This document shows positions 10,818 to 20,826 of a stretch of DNA of 64,000 nucleotides, piece by piece (position 1 is the stretch's first letter; each line of letters begins with the position of its first letter). Both the position numbers and the translations under genes were made by a program. Source of the DNA: Legionella oakridgensis ATCC 33761 = DSM 21215 (GTDB taxonomy: Bacteria > Pseudomonadota > Gammaproteobacteria > Legionellales > Legionellaceae); the NCBI RefSeq assembly GCF_000512355.1, contig NZ_CP004006.1, positions 358,501-422,500 on the forward strand. Direction: 5' to 3'. The notes under the pieces were generated by a model. The model saw nothing but the letters and a program-made list of their open reading frames with translations. It did no database searches and was not told where the DNA came from.

Positions 10818-11213
10818 GTGAGTATGCATGATCCAGTTGCAGATATGCTGACCCGAATACGGAATGGCCAGCAAGCCAAGCATCAAGCTGTAACAATGAT
10901 GTCGTCGAATTTAAAAGAAGAGATTGCACGGGTATTAAAAGAAGAAGGCTATATCGTTGGATATTCTGTTGAACAACGTGAGAATAATAAAAAGGAAATT
11001 ACTGTACAGCTTAAGTATTATCATGGGAAACCAGTAATTGAACGAATTCAGCGCATTAGTCGCCCAGGGTTAAGAGTTTATAAGTCAGTAAAAGCATTAT
11101 CTCCTGTGCCAGGTTTTGGAATTGCAATTTTGTCAACTTCTAAAGGTGTGATGACTCATATTGCGGCAAAACAAAATGGGATAGGTGGCGAGCTTATTTG
11201 TGAAGTGGCGTAA
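10818..11213 (+). CDS. rpsH: 30S ribosomal protein S8
   Basis: Binds helix 21 of 16S rRNA; in E. coli it is the spc-operon repressor. 131 residues. GTG 10818 is preferred over ATG 10824 because it yields [18 protein letters not shown] and has TTGGAG 9 bases upstream. [18 protein letters not shown] is the C-terminal RNA-binding motif. Confidence 0.96.
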   Translation: MSMHDPVADMLTRIRNGQQAKHQAVTMMSSNLKEEIARVLKEEGYIVGYSVEQRENNKKEITVQLKYYHGKPVIERIQRISRPGLRVYKSVKALSPVPGFGIAILSTSKGVMTHIAAKQNGIGGELICEVA

Positions 11214-11230
11214 TACAAACGAGGATAAAT

Positions 11231-11773
11231 ATGTCTAGAGTAGCGAAAGCCCCAATTGTGCTGCCGGCAAATGTTGAATTGTCGATTGACAAAGATACCG
11301 TAACAGTAAAAGGGCCTAAAGGGACATTAACACAACATAAAAATAAATTGGTTAATGTCAGTAAATCAGAAGAAAATGCCAAGCAAATTGTTTTTAAACC
11401 CGCTTCTAATGACCCTAACGCCTGGGCTCAAGCAGGAACCGCACGTGCTCTAGTTAATAATATGGTTAAAGGGGTAACATCAGGATTTGAAATAACTTTG
11501 GAACTGGTCGGTGTTGGATATCGTGCGCAGGCTAAAGGCAAGTCAATCACGTTGTCCTTGGGATTTTCTCACCCTGTGGAATATCAACTGCCAGATGGGA
11601 TTGCCGCAGAAACTCCAAGTAATACAACAATAATATTAAAAGGAATTGATAAGCAACTGCTTGGTCAAGTTGCATCCGAAATTCGTGGATTCAGGCCACC
11701 GGAGCCCTATAAAGGGAAAGGTGTTAAATACGCTGGCGAAGTTATTATTCGTAAAGAAGCGAAAAAGAAATAA
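11231..11773 (+). CDS. rplF: 50S ribosomal protein L6
   Basis: Stalk-base protein next to the factor-binding site. 180 residues made of two similar domains; the second ends with the signature [19 protein letters not shown]. Spaced 10 bases from rplR. Confidence 0.98.
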   Translation: MSRVAKAPIVLPANVELSIDKDTVTVKGPKGTLTQHKNKLVNVSKSEENAKQIVFKPASNDPNAWAQAGTARALVNNMVKGVTSGFEITLELVGVGYRAQAKGKSITLSLGFSHPVEYQLPDGIAAETPSNTTIILKGIDKQLLGQVASEIRGFRPPEPYKGKGVKYAGEVIIRKEAKKK

Positions 11774-11783
11774 GGTATAAACT

Positions 11784-12140
11784 ATGAATAAGTATGCAGC
11801 TCGTAAAAGACGTGCTTCTAAAGCAAAAGCCATTATTCGTAATTCAGATCGGCCAAGATTGGTCGTTTATCGTAGTGCATCTCATATCTATTCACAAATC
11901 GTGAGACCTAGTGAACATGGCGATGAGGTTCTGGTTTCTTCATCAACGTTGGATAAGGAATTAAAAGCCAATTTGACCGGAAACAAGTGTGAGCAAGCAA
12001 TGCAAGTTGGTAAGCTGCTGGCGAAGCGTGCAAAAGAAAAAGAGGTTGTTCAAGTTGCATTTGACCGTGCCGGTTATAAGTATCATGGTCGTGTGAAAGC
12101 ACTCGCTGAAGCTGCTCGTGAAGCAGGGTTGGATTTTTAA
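11784..12140 (+). CDS. rplR: 50S ribosomal protein L18
   Basis: 5S rRNA-binding protein that works with L5 and L25. 118 residues; RPRLVVYRSASHIYSQIV and VAFDRAGYKYHGRVKALAEAAR are typical. Nine bases before rpsE. Confidence 0.97.
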   Translation: MNKYAARKRRASKAKAIIRNSDRPRLVVYRSASHIYSQIVRPSEHGDEVLVSSSTLDKELKANLTGNKCEQAMQVGKLLAKRAKEKEVVQVAFDRAGYKYHGRVKALAEAAREAGLDF

Positions 12141-12149
12141 GGATCGGTT

Positions 12150-12656
12150 ATGGCATTAGATGAAACAACAAAAACTGATGGTTATCAAGAAAAACTGGTA
12201 TCGGTAACACGTACGGCAAAGGTGGTTAAGGGTGGCCGTGTATTTGGTTTTGCAGTCTTGGTAGTCGTTGGAGATGGTAAGGGTAAAGTTGGCTTTGGTC
12301 GAGGTAAGGCTCGTGAAGTGCCTATTGCAATTCAAAAAGCAATGGATCAAGCTCGGAAAAATATGGTGTACGTTCCATTAAGTGGAAAAACCATTCATCA
12401 TGAAATAACACGAAGCTATGGTGCCTCAAAAGTATTCATGAAACCAGCAAGTGAAGGAACAGGGATTATTGCTGGTGGAGCGATGAGAGCAGTACTGGAA
12501 GTTTTAGGAGTGCAAAATATTCTTGCAAAAAGTATTGGTTCAACGAACCCAAGCAATATTGTTCGTGCGACGATACATGCATTAACTAGCGTTGAAACTC
12601 CTGATTATGTTGCTGCCAAAAGAGGCAAAACAGTTAAAGAAGTAGTGGCAGGTTAA
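12150..12656 (+). CDS. rpsE: 30S ribosomal protein S5
   Basis: Decoding-fidelity protein and part of the mRNA helicase site. 168 residues; [20 protein letters not shown] is the double-stranded RNA-binding part and [18 protein letters not shown] is in the C-terminal domain. The last stop base is shared with a possible upstream rpmD start. Confidence 0.98.
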   Translation: MALDETTKTDGYQEKLVSVTRTAKVVKGGRVFGFAVLVVVGDGKGKVGFGRGKAREVPIAIQKAMDQARKNMVYVPLSGKTIHHEITRSYGASKVFMKPASEGTGIIAGGAMRAVLEVLGVQNILAKSIGSTNPSNIVRATIHALTSVETPDYVAAKRGKTVKEVVAG

Positions 12657-12658
12657 TG

Positions 12659-12844
12659 ATGAGTAATAAAATAAAAATCACTTTAGTTAAAAGCTTAATT
12701 GGACGTGTGCCGAAACACATTGAAATAGCTAAACAATTACGACTGAGCAAATTAAATAGCGTGGCAATTCATCAAGATAATCCTGCAATTCGCGGGTTGA
12801 TTCGCCAGATTGATTATTTGTTGAAGGTCGAGGAGTGCGCATAA
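12659..12844 (+). CDS. rpmD: 50S ribosomal protein L30
   Basis: Small 50S protein, here about 61 residues ([16 protein letters not shown]...). Two adjacent ATGs exist (12656 and 12659); the second has the better distance from AGG at 12650. LRKLS-type segment is present as [20 protein letters not shown]. Its final stop base is the first base of rplO. Confidence 0.95.
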   Translation: MSNKIKITLVKSLIGRVPKHIEIAKQLRLSKLNSVAIHQDNPAIRGLIRQIDYLLKVEECA

Positions 12845-13278
12845 TGAATTTAAATTCACTTTCACCTACACCTGGTTCTCGATCTGCTCGCAAGCGCTTA
12901 GGACGAGGAATAGGATCAGGACTTGGTAAGACTAGTGGTCGTGGACATAAGGGTCAAAAGGCTAGGGCTGGTGGTTACCATAAAATTAATTTTGAAGGTG
13001 GCCAAATGCCAATTCAGCGTCGGCTTCCTAAATTAGGTTTTAAGTCTCGTATAGGTAAGTTAATTGATGAGGTCACACTGACTGAATTGGCAAAAGTTGA
13101 TGCCAAAGTTATTGACATTGAAACATTAAAAGCAGCCGGTATTGTTAATAAATCAATGCGTGACGCAAAAATTATATTTTCTGGTGAGCTTACTACCGCT
13201 GTGAAGATTAAAGGCTTACGTGTTACTAAGGGTGCGCGCAAAGCAATCGAAGATCTTGGTGGAAGTATAGAAGAGTGA
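12844..13278 (+). CDS. rplO: 50S ribosomal protein L15
   Basis: Late-assembly 50S protein with an extended glycine-rich N-terminal arm. 144 residues from ATG 12844 ([14 protein letters not shown]); a GTG at 12835 is in frame but leads to an atypical N-terminus. [20 protein letters not shown] is the family signature. Couples to rpmD by TAATG. Confidence 0.96.
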   Translation: MNLNSLSPTPGSRSARKRLGRGIGSGLGKTSGRGHKGQKARAGGYHKINFEGGQMPIQRRLPKLGFKSRIGKLIDEVTLTELAKVDAKVIDIETLKAAGIVNKSMRDAKIIFSGELTTAVKIKGLRVTKGARKAIEDLGGSIEE

Positions 13279-13280
13279 AT

Positions 13281-14612
13281 ATGAAAAACCAGAAACAAGG
13301 ACCTGGCCTCTCCTCACGTGGAGGTTTGACGGAGTTAAAGTCAAGATTGTTGTTTGTCGCCCTTGCCATTCTTGTGTATCGGCTGGGCGCACATATACCA
13401 GTTCCAGGACTTGACCCGCAAAAACTAGCTAATTTTTTTAGCGAACAGCAAAATACTATTTTTGGCTTGTTTAATATGTTTTCTGGAGGAGCGTTATCCA
13501 GGGTAACTGTTTTTGCTATTGGAATTATGCCGTATATTTCGGCCTCTATTATGATTCAGCTTTTCTCTGTGGTGGTGCCGAAGCTGGAGCAGTTAAAAAA
13601 AGAAGGCGAATCTGGTCGGCGTAAAATAAACCAGTACACCAGGTATCTGACTCTGGTTCTTTCTGTGTTCCAGTCTTTGGGTATGGCGCGATGGTTAGCT
13701 GGGCAGCAAATTGCCCTGCATCCAGATATTGCTTTCTATTTTACTGCTGTAGTGACGTTGGTCACAGGAACCATGTTTCTAATGTGGCTTGGAGAACAGA
13801 TTACCGAAAAGGGTGTTGGTAATGGTATTTCTCTCATTATATTTTCTGGTATCGTCTCAAGTATGCCAGGCGCTATTGCCTCTATTTTGCAGCAAGTAAA
13901 AGAAGGCCAGATGCAAGCTTTGACGTTGCTGATTATTGCCGTGATCGTAGTTGTTGTGACAGGATTCGTTGTTTTTATTGAAAGAGGACAGCGACGGATT
14001 CGTGTAAATTACGCACAAAGAACACAAGGACGAAAGGTGTATGCTGCGCAATCCAGCCATTTGCCCTTAAAAATAAATATGTCAGGAGTAATACCGCCTA
14101 TTTTTGCATCCAGTATCATACTTTTACCGGCTACATTGGCACAGTTTTTTGGCCGAGGAAAAGGTATGGATTGGCTTGCTGACTTGGGTATGGCTTTATC
14201 ACCAGGGCAACCTTTATATTTAATTGTTTATGCTGCAGCTATCTTATTTTTTGCATTTTTCTATACGGCGTTAGTGTTTAACCCTAAAGATACGGCAGAT
14301 AATCTCAAAAAGTCAGGTGCATATATTCCTGGAATTAGACCTGGTGAGCAAACTGCAAGATACGTTGATAATGTGATGACCAGATTAACGTTGATAGGAG
14401 CAATTTATTTGGTGCTTGTATGTTTGCTTCCACAGATTCTGATGTTTACTTGGCATGTTCCTTTTTATTTTGGAGGGACTTCATTATTGATTATTGTTGT
14501 GGTGATTATGGATTTTGTTGCTCAAATACAGGCTCATTTGATGACACAGCAATATGATTCACTTATGAAAAAGGCAAATTTTAAAGGAACGAAGTTGCCT
14601 GGTTTATTATGA
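13281..14612 (+). CDS. secY: Protein translocase subunit SecY
   Basis: Channel of the Sec translocon in the inner membrane. About 443 residues with ten predicted membrane segments. ATG 13281 ([16 protein letters not shown]) is preferred over GTG 13275, which overlaps the rplO stop. The plug-region and cytosolic loop motifs [21 protein letters not shown] and [13 protein letters not shown] are clear. Located at the end of spc, immediately before rpmJ. Confidence 0.97.
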   Translation: MKNQKQGPGLSSRGGLTELKSRLLFVALAILVYRLGAHIPVPGLDPQKLANFFSEQQNTIFGLFNMFSGGALSRVTVFAIGIMPYISASIMIQLFSVVVPKLEQLKKEGESGRRKINQYTRYLTLVLSVFQSLGMARWLAGQQIALHPDIAFYFTAVVTLVTGTMFLMWLGEQITEKGVGNGISLIIFSGIVSSMPGAIASILQQVKEGQMQALTLLIIAVIVVVVTGFVVFIERGQRRIRVNYAQRTQGRKVYAAQSSHLPLKINMSGVIPPIFASSIILLPATLAQFFGRGKGMDWLADLGMALSPGQPLYLIVYAAAILFFAFFYTALVFNPKDTADNLKKSGAYIPGIRPGEQTARYVDNVMTRLTLIGAIYLVLVCLLPQILMFTWHVPFYFGGTSLLIIVVVIMDFVAQIQAHLMTQQYDSLMKKANFKGTKLPGLL

Positions 14613-14630
14613 TTTTTTTTGGAGTTAATA

Positions 14631-14744
14631 ATGAAAGTTAGAGCATCAGTTAAGCGTATTTGCCGTAATTGTAAGATTATTCGTCGTAGCGGCTCAATTC
14701 GTGTAATTTGTAAAGATGCGCGTCATAAGCAAAAGCAAGGTTAG
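14631..14744 (+). CDS. rpmJ: 50S ribosomal protein L36
   Basis: A 37-residue zinc ribbon protein that is easy to miss. It begins [15 protein letters not shown] and ends KQKQG; Cys11, Cys14, Cys27 and His32 form the usual C-C-C-H zinc site, so this is the zinc-binding type rather than the zinc-independent paralogue. GGAGTT Shine-Dalgarno at 14620. Its place between secY and rpsM is conserved in gammaproteobacteria. Confidence 0.96.
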   Translation: MKVRASVKRICRNCKIIRRSGSIRVICKDARHKQKQG

Positions 14745-14753
14745 ACTTAAAGC

Positions 14754-14782
14754 TTGATTTTATTTTGTGAAACTAGTATTCT
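14754..14782 (+). promoter_or_regulatory. Candidate alpha-operon promoter
   Basis: TTGATT (14754-14759), a 17-base spacer, then TATTCT (14777-14782), lying in the only sizeable gap (79 bases) between rpmJ and rpsM. Both hexamers match the sigma-70 consensus at four of six positions. Position at the spc/alpha boundary supports it; strength is unknown. Confidence 0.4.
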
Positions 14783-14823
14783 TCTGTCCCTTTCGGCAGA
14801 GCGAATAAATATCGGAGAAACGA

Positions 14824-15180
14824 ATGGCTCGTATTGCAGGTGTTAATATACCGGATAATAAGCACGTGGTGATCGCACTGACGTCTATTTACGGTATAGG
14901 AAAACCAACATCTCTAAAGTTATGTAAGCAAGTTGGTGTTGAACCTACTACAAAAGTAGCTGAATTGTCTGATGAACAATTGGATTTGTTCAGAAATGAA
15001 ATAGCAAAAATGACCGTTGAAGGTGATTTAAGACGTGTAGTCAGTATGAATATCAAACGACTCATGGACTTAGGCTGTTACAGGGGGTTAAGACATCGAA
15101 GAGGATTGCCCTTGCGCGGACAACGAACAAAAACGAATGCTAGAACACGAAAAGGCCGAAGAAAAGGCACCGTGGTTTGA
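14824..15180 (+). CDS. rpsM: 30S ribosomal protein S13
   Basis: 30S head protein making bridge B1 with the 50S subunit. 118 residues: [26 protein letters not shown] shape, helix-two-turn-helix core, and the C-terminal [20 protein letters not shown] segment. TCGGAGAAACG supplies the Shine-Dalgarno. Confidence 0.97.
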   Translation: MARIAGVNIPDNKHVVIALTSIYGIGKPTSLKLCKQVGVEPTTKVAELSDEQLDLFRNEIAKMTVEGDLRRVVSMNIKRLMDLGCYRGLRHRRGLPLRGQRTKTNARTRKGRRKGTVV

Positions 15181-15201
15181 TTTTTCATGTAGGAAATTGA
15201 G

Positions 15202-15599
15202 ATGGCTATTAATAAGGCAAAACAACAAAAGACTAGAAAAAAGTTAAAAGAGTCGTGTCTGATGGCATCGTCCATGTTCATGCATCATTTAATAATACTA
15301 TTATTACCTTTACTGATCGGCAAGGTAATGCGTTATGTTGGGCGACTTCAGGTGGTTCAGGATTTAGAGGTTCACGTAAAAGTACGCCTTATGCTGCTCA
15401 GATAGCAACTGAAAAAGCGGCATCCGTGGCCAAGGAATATGGTATGAAATCCGTTGCTGTGTTTGTGCATGGCCCTGGCCCAGGACGTGAATCCAGTATT
15501 CGCGAATTAATTTCGCAAGAATTCAAAATTGTAGAAATAACAGATGTGACCGGCATACCTCATAATGGGTGTAAGCCGCCTAAAAAACGTCGCGTGTAA
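15202..15599 (+). CDS. rpsK: 30S ribosomal protein S11, interrupted by a -1 frameshift
   Basis: Platform protein of the 30S subunit. The start frame ([16 protein letters not shown]) goes astray after 16 codons; the true continuation ([17 protein letters not shown] to KPPKKRRV) is in another frame. Adding one A to the run at 15246-15249 (ttaaaag to ttaaaaag) joins them into a normal 132-residue S11. The gene is essential, so a lost base in the reported sequence is more likely than a real mutation. A downstream GTG at 15255 would only give an N-terminally truncated protein. Confidence 0.92.
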
Positions 15600-15616
15600 G
15601 TTTTCAGGAGTGCTCA

Positions 15617-16237
15617 ATGGCTAGATACCTTGGTCCAAAGTGTAAGTTATCACGAAGAGAAGGGACCGATTTGTTGCTTAAAAGTGGTGTGCGGGATCAT
15701 AAGTCTAAATGCAAGTCGGAAAAACAACCCGGTCAGCATGGTGACAAGCGGCCACGCTTGAGTGATTATGGTCTTCAATTGCGGGAAAAACAAAAAATTC
15801 GTAGATTGTATGGTGTTTTGGAAAGACAATTCCGAAATTATTATAAAGCCGCTGCTCGTAAAAAGGGAGCAACTGGTGAAAACTTGATGGTGTTATTGGA
15901 AAGCCGATTGGACAATGTTGTCTATCGCATGGGGTTCGCTAGCACACGTGCTGAAGCTCGTCAGCTTGTTAGCCATAAGGCTATTTTGGTCAATGATGAA
16001 GTGGTTAATATTCCTTCTTATCTGGTTGCAGCGGGTGATGTTATTTCAATTCGCCAAAAAGCAAGAGAGCAAGGACGTATACAAGCTGCAATAGCATTAT
16101 CTGAGCAACGAGCTTCATGTGATTGGTTAACTGTTGATCTGGCTTCTTTTAAGGGAACCTTTTCTACATTCCCAACACTTAATGATTTACCTCCTGACTT
16201 TAACGTTAACCTGGTGGTAGAACTTTACTCAAAGTAA
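15617..16237 (+). CDS. rpsD: 30S ribosomal protein S4
   Basis: 16S assembly initiator; represses the alpha operon in E. coli. 206 residues: [19 protein letters not shown], the C-terminal S4 RNA-binding domain ([20 protein letters not shown]), and the closing VELYSK. No CxxC zinc motif, so it is the C-minus type. Confidence 0.97.
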   Translation: MARYLGPKCKLSRREGTDLLLKSGVRDHKSKCKSEKQPGQHGDKRPRLSDYGLQLREKQKIRRLYGVLERQFRNYYKAAARKKGATGENLMVLLESRLDNVVYRMGFASTRAEARQLVSHKAILVNDEVVNIPSYLVAAGDVISIRQKAREQGRIQAAIALSEQRASCDWLTVDLASFKGTFSTFPTLNDLPPDFNVNLVVELYSK

Positions 16238-16255
16238 GATCGGAGACATAGCCGA

Positions 16256-17248
16256 ATGTATACTGATATTAATGAAATGCTGACCCCGAAGGTTCTGAAA
16301 GTGCAGTCTGAGAATCCTAACCATTCACGTATTGTGCTTGAACCATTGGAGCGTGGGTTTGGGCACACACTTGGTAATGCTTTACGACGAATTTTGATGT
16401 CGTCTATGCCAGGGAGCGCAATAACCGAGGCGAGTATTGATGGTGTATTGCATGAATACAGTACCATTGAAGGTGTTCAGGAAGATGTTGTCAATATACT
16501 TCTTAATCTGAAGGAAGTTGCTGTTAAGATTTCCGTGGGTCGCGAGGCTACGCTCACTTTGAGTAAAAAAGGACCCTGTCAGGTTACTGCCGGGGACATT
16601 CAATTGACTCACGGTGTTGAAATTCTGAATCCTGATTTTGTGATTGCAAATCTGAACGAGCATGGCAAGCTGGATATGACTCTTAAAGTGGAAAGAGGTG
16701 TTGGCTATCGTTCAACTGAAACATTTATAAGGTTGCCAGAAGACGAAATCCAAGAAAAATCAGTTGGTAAGTTAAAGATTGACAGCATATTTTCACCAGT
16801 CAAAAAAGTGGCTTATTTTGTTGATAACGCTCGTGTTGAAAATCGTACTGACTTGGATAAGCTGACTATTGATTTACAAACAAATGGTACTATTGATCCT
16901 GAAGAAGCGATACGCATTTCAGCAAGTATACTGCAAAGACAATTGCATTCGTTTGTGGACATGAAGTTTGAAGAATCACGTCATGATCATAAGGAACAGC
17001 ATCAATTTGAACCAATTTTGTTGCGACCTGTTGATGATTTGGAATTAACCGTACGTTCAGCCAATTGTCTGAAGGCCGAAAATATATATTACATAGGGGA
17101 CTTAGTACAAAAAACTGAGACCGAATTATTAAAAACGCCTAATCTAGGTAAAAAATCCCTGACTGAAATTAAGGATGTGTTGGCATCACGATCATTATCG
17201 CTGGGAATGAAACTAGAGAATTGGCCGCCAGAAAATCTTGGCGAATAA
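16256..17248 (+). CDS. rpoA: RNA polymerase alpha subunit
   Basis: Dimerises to nucleate core RNA polymerase assembly; the C-terminal domain contacts UP elements and activators. 330 residues. The N-terminal domain has [19 protein letters not shown] (assembly motif), a linker follows near residue 235, and the alpha-CTD contains [17 protein letters not shown] and [15 protein letters not shown]. Start ATG 16256 behind CGGAGA. Confidence 0.98.
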   Translation: MYTDINEMLTPKVLKVQSENPNHSRIVLEPLERGFGHTLGNALRRILMSSMPGSAITEASIDGVLHEYSTIEGVQEDVVNILLNLKEVAVKISVGREATLTLSKKGPCQVTAGDIQLTHGVEILNPDFVIANLNEHGKLDMTLKVERGVGYRSTETFIRLPEDEIQEKSVGKLKIDSIFSPVKKVAYFVDNARVENRTDLDKLTIDLQTNGTIDPEEAIRISASILQRQLHSFVDMKFEESRHDHKEQHQFEPILLRPVDDLELTVRSANCLKAENIYYIGDLVQKTETELLKTPNLGKKSLTEIKDVLASRSLSLGMKLENWPPENLGE

Positions 17249-17265
17249 AGTTAGGAGTCATAATT

Positions 17266-17649
17266 ATGCGTCACCGTAATACTGGCCGAAACTTAGGCAG
17301 AACAAGTAGCCATCGGAAAGCAATGTTTTCTAATATGTGTTGTTCTTTGATTGAGCATGAGATCATTAAAACGACTCTGCCAAAAGCAAAAGAACTAAGA
17401 CGCTATATTGAGCCATTGATCACGACAAGTAAAATTGATTCAGTGACTACCAGACGGCAGGTGTTTGATAAATTACGTAGTAAGGGTGCCGTTGGGAAGT
17501 TATTTACAACGCTTGGTCCACGTTATAATAAAAGACCGGGTGGGTACGTTCGTGTTTTAAAGTGTGGCTATCGTGCTGGTGATAATGCGCCAATGGCGAT
17601 TGTTGAACTTGTAGATAGACCTAGCACAGAAAATAACGCAGAAGAATAA
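17266..17649 (+). CDS. rplQ: 50S ribosomal protein L17
   Basis: Tunnel-exit region protein. ATG 17266 is chosen because TTAGGAGT lies just upstream and [20 protein letters not shown] is the standard N-terminus; the frame is open further upstream into rpoA without meaning. 127 residues. Last gene of the superoperon, followed by a strong terminator. Confidence 0.97.
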   Translation: MRHRNTGRNLGRTSSHRKAMFSNMCCSLIEHEIIKTTLPKAKELRRYIEPLITTSKIDSVTTRRQVFDKLRSKGAVGKLFTTLGPRYNKRPGGYVRVLKCGYRAGDNAPMAIVELVDRPSTENNAEE

Positions 17650-17666
17650 ATTATTTCTGTATACAT

Positions 17667-17696
17667 AAAAAAGGCCAGATTAATCTGGCCTTTTTT
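17667..17696. terminator. Bidirectional intrinsic terminator
   Basis: A perfect 30-base palindrome, A6 GGCCAGATTAATCTGGCC T6. It sits between rplQ (+) and ssb (-), which converge on it, so it can end transcription from both sides. Confidence 0.95.
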
Positions 17697-17717
17697 ATTG
17701 GTATATTCATTTAAAAA

Positions 17718-18173
17718 TTAAAAAGGAATATCGTCATCTAACTCTTCAAAAGCATCTTGAGCGACACCTTGTGAGGGTTTGGCGGTCTTGGTGTTCTGGG
17801 ATGACATGGATTGCTCCTCTGGGTAATTTGCTTGACCTTTGCCATCAAGCATTTGAATGTCAGAAGCAACTATCTCCGTTGTGTAGCGTTCTTGTCCTTG
17901 TTGATCTTGCCATTTTCTCGTACGTAAACTTCCTTCAACATAAAGTTTCGAACCTTTGCGAACATATTCTCCAGCAATTTCACCAAGCCGGTTAAAACAT
18001 ACGACACGATGCCATTCGGTTCGTTCCTGTTTATCACCGCTTTGTTTGTCTTTCCAAGTTTCACTGGTTGCAATGGATAGCGTTGTAACGGCGTTGCCAT
18101 TAGGCATGTATCGTACTTCTGGATCAACGCCAACATTGCCGATGAGTATTACTTTATTAATACCGCGGGCCAT
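17718..18173 (-). CDS. ssb: Single-stranded DNA-binding protein
   Basis: Coats single-stranded DNA during replication, repair and recombination. 151 residues: OB fold over residues 1-110 ([40 protein letters not shown]), a flexible Q/S-rich linker, and the acidic tip DDDIPF that binds partner proteins. GGAGAAATTTT precedes the ATG. Transcribed convergently with the ribosomal superoperon. Confidence 0.98.
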   Translation of the reverse strand: MARGINKVILIGNVGVDPEVRYMPNGNAVTTLSIATSETWKDKQSGDKQERTEWHRVVCFNRLGEIAGEYVRKGSKLYVEGSLRTRKWQDQQGQERYTTEIVASDIQMLDGKGQANYPEEQSMSSQNTKTAKPSQGVAQDAFEELDDDIPF

Positions 18174-18281
18174 AAAATTTCTCCAATATCAATAATGAGT
18201 TTAACCGATTATATATAATTCCCAGACTATTTCGTAGGGTTCTATTTGAGATTTCCGTTGACGGGTGCATGTTATCTGTAT

Positions 18282-19637
18282 TTATAAGTGGCTCATTAAA
18301 TGTTCGGCACTGCCGGGATGATAGCTGGCTTTATTAATTTTTAAGTAAATCACTTTTTCCTCATACGCCATGGTAACGTTAAGAACACCAGTCAGACATC
18401 GCAGCTTTTCAGCGATAAAGGATGCATCTTTGAAGGTATCAGGATATTTAAGAATTAATGTTATTTGATAAACATTAGGTTTCATCATGGAGGCAAGGAT
18501 TATCCAGAGTAGACTGAGAAATGAATTAGTCAGAAATATCCCTTGACTGCCAAATGATTGATACAGAAAACCTGCCGCTGCTCCACCGGCAAATATGCCA
18601 AGGAATTGGCAGCTTGAATAGATGCCCATGGCAGTGCCTTTGCTTTCAGCATTGGCTTGTCTTGAAACTAACGAGGGTAAGCTGGCTTCCAGGATATTAA
18701 ATGCTAAAAAATAAATAAATAATATGATGCATACTCCCACCCAATATTGGGAAATGAAAGACAATAAGAGTTGGGCTATTGCAATGAGGGTAACAGAGCA
18801 AAGAAATACAACTTTAATTTTTTGTTTTTTTTCTGCAAACCAGATGAATGGGATCATCGTTATAAAAGATAGAACCATTAATGGCAAATAAAAATGCCAT
18901 TGTTCGGACAGCTTTTCTTGCAGAATATACTGCTGTAAAAGAATTGGAATAACAAAAAAGGTTGAAGTTAATATAAAATGCTGAAAAAAGATTCCTGCAT
19001 TGAGACGTTGTAAGTGGCAATTTTTTATAACTGGCATAAACGAAACCAGATTTGTTTCACTGTCTGCATGGAAGGGTTCTTTAACTGGAGTAGGGATAAC
19101 TAAATGAAGCAGTAATAATCCCATGACAGCCAATAAAGCAGTGAAATAAAAAATTCCTGAAAGTCCAGCATACAAGGTAATCGTTGGACTGATGATCATA
19201 GCCAGACTGAAGGAAAATCCAATCGTGGCGCCAATCACGGCCATTGCTTTCGTACGTTGTTCATCCGGGGTAAGATCGGCAAGAAGAGCCACTAAAACAC
19301 TCCCTATAGCGCCCATGCCTTGTAAGATACGTGCAGCAATCATGCCGTAAATGGAATCTGTCATGGCACCCAGTAAGCTGCCTAGGACGAATAAAATTAA
19401 ACCAGCCGTCAGGACGGGTTTTCTGCCAAAATAATCTGAAAGCATGCCAAAAGGCATCTGCAAAATTCCCTGGCTAAGGCCATAACAGCCAAGTGCAATG
19501 CCAATCAGCGTTGGTGTTGCGTCATGCAATTGGGTCGCCAGTACGCTAAAGACTGGAATCAGCATAAATAGGCCAAGCATGCGAAATGAAAATATTGCAG
19601 CTATGGGAAGAACACTGTTCATCCAGGATTGTTTCAT
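18282..19637 (-). CDS. YajR-like MFS exporter with C-terminal ferredoxin-like domain
   Basis: Major facilitator superfamily proton-coupled exporter, 451 residues from ATG 19637 (a GTG 12 bases upstream is also in frame; neither has a strong Shine-Dalgarno). The motif A loop DYFGRKPVLTAGL follows TM2, and twelve membrane segments are expected. The last 65 residues are soluble (beta-alpha-beta, YQITLILKYPDTF onward), as in the YAM domain of E. coli YajR. The substrate is unknown. Neighbouring ssb is on the same strand 108 bases downstream. Confidence 0.8.
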   Translation of the reverse strand: MKQSWMNSVLPIAAIFSFRMLGLFMLIPVFSVLATQLHDATPTLIGIALGCYGLSQGILQMPFGMLSDYFGRKPVLTAGLILFVLGSLLGAMTDSIYGMIAARILQGMGAIGSVLVALLADLTPDEQRTKAMAVIGATIGFSFSLAMIISPTITLYAGLSGIFYFTALLAVMGLLLLHLVIPTPVKEPFHADSETNLVSFMPVIKNCHLQRLNAGIFFQHFILTSTFFVIPILLQQYILQEKLSEQWHFYLPLMVLSFITMIPFIWFAEKKQKIKVVFLCSVTLIAIAQLLLSFISQYWVGVCIILFIYFLAFNILEASLPSLVSRQANAESKGTAMGIYSSCQFLGIFAGGAAAGFLYQSFGSQGIFLTNSFLSLLWIILASMMKPNVYQITLILKYPDTFKDASFIAEKLRCLTGVLNVTMAYEEKVIYLKINKASYHPGSAEHLMSHL

Positions 19638-19857
19638 CGGAATTTTCACTACATAATCACTGTGTGCTGATGGTACCGAGATAGTGTTTTAGAAACAAGT
19701 TCTTCACTCTTATAGAATCAGCTTAAACATTCCATCGCCTTGCCAACCGATGTTCTGATTGGTTCTTTGCATTCTAAATTTTACATCCAGTGCTTTTTAT
19801 CTTACCGTGGTCTTTTTTCGTTTTTATAAGAGCTATTTTGGCTGAATATTAGATTCA

Positions 19858-19886
19858 TTGACAGAACTATAGAATCGCGATAATTT
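19858..19886 (+). promoter_or_regulatory. Candidate promoter for the FabL-like gene
   Basis: A perfect -35, TTGACA (19858-19863), followed by GATAAT (19879-19884) at 15 bases or TAATTT (19881-19886) at 17. It lies in the 278-base divergent region between the MFS gene and the reductase, about 30 bases before the reductase start. Spacing is not ideal with the better -10. Confidence 0.4.
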
Positions 19887-19915
19887 GACTGATTTTTAGT
19901 CTAAGGGGGATGCCA

Positions 19916-20671
19916 ATGAAACAGGTACTGGCAAATAAAATAGCAATGATTACCGGTGGTGCACGTGGTATTGGCAGGGCAACGGCCTTAAAATTGGCAC
20001 AAGAAGGCTGTGATGTTGCCATTATATATTACAATAGCTCTGATGAAGCTATGATCGTGGTTGATGAAATCCAAAAAATAGGCCAACGCGCCATAGCAAT
20101 TCAGGCTAATGTTGCTGATCATCAGTCGGTTAAAGAAATGTTTGTGCGATTTAAAACGCATTTTAATCGTCTGAATTTTCTAGTCAGTAATGCAGCAAGC
20201 GGTGTATTGAAGCCCGCGATGAACATGTCCACCAAACATTGGCGGTGGTGTCTTGAGACGAATGCACTTGCCTTGAATCATTTAGTGAGTGAGGGCAGAT
20301 CTATGATGTCACCAGGCAGTCGCGTCATTGCTTTATCAAGTCTTGGTGCACACCGTGCAATCCCTAATTATGCGTTTATTGGTGCTTCAAAGGCGGCGCT
20401 TGAGGCCTTGGTTCGTTCATTAAGTCTTGAACTGGCTGAAGCGGGTATTAGTGTGAATACTGTTTCTGCTGGCGTGGTTGATACCGATGCTCTAAAACAT
20501 TTTCCTAATCGTGAACAATTACTGGACGAATATCAGGCCCATGCTTTATCCGCACGTCCTTTAACCCCTGAAGATGTTGCTAATGCCATTTATTTGTTGT
20601 GTTTGCCAGAAGCAGAAATGATTAAAGGCCACACCTTATTTGTGGATGCAGGTTATAGTGTGGTCGGTTGA
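19916..20671 (+). CDS. fabL: FabL-type enoyl-ACP reductase (SDR family)
   Basis: Short-chain dehydrogenase, 251 residues. The nucleotide-binding motif TGGARGIG is at residues 13-20. The catalytic pair is Tyr152 and Lys159 with six residues between, the enoyl-reductase spacing, not the YxxxK of ketoreductases. The C-terminal half (DTDALKHFPNREQLL, EAEMIKGHTLFVDAGYS) strongly resembles Bacillus FabL (enoyl-ACP reductase III, NADPH-dependent, triclosan-tolerant) as I recall it. ATG 19916 is preferred because AAGGGGG lies 6 bases upstream; ATG 19910 overlaps it. Likely the last reductive step of chain elongation; the ACP operon lies 1.3 kb downstream. Confidence 0.75.
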   Translation: MKQVLANKIAMITGGARGIGRATALKLAQEGCDVAIIYYNSSDEAMIVVDEIQKIGQRAIAIQANVADHQSVKEMFVRFKTHFNRLNFLVSNAASGVLKPAMNMSTKHWRWCLETNALALNHLVSEGRSMMSPGSRVIALSSLGAHRAIPNYAFIGASKAALEALVRSLSLELAEAGISVNTVSAGVVDTDALKHFPNREQLLDEYQAHALSARPLTPEDVANAIYLLCLPEAEMIKGHTLFVDAGYSVVG

Positions 20672-20826
20672 TGCAGTCGCAACAGATTATCCGATAATGA
20701 TTTTTTTAATTAGGTTGTATATAAATAGGGAAGGGAAGTCTTCATGAGGCTTAACAAACCTGTCTGTGAAATCTGCGCTTTTCTAAAGAGGTTAATTGGC
20801 AGCTATTGGCAGAGGGTAGCTATTAA

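Noticed and set aside
18174..18281. Possible promoter with TATAAT upstream of ssb
   Set aside because: The -10 (TATATAAT) is good on the minus strand but no -35 was found at 16-18 bases, so I did not list it.
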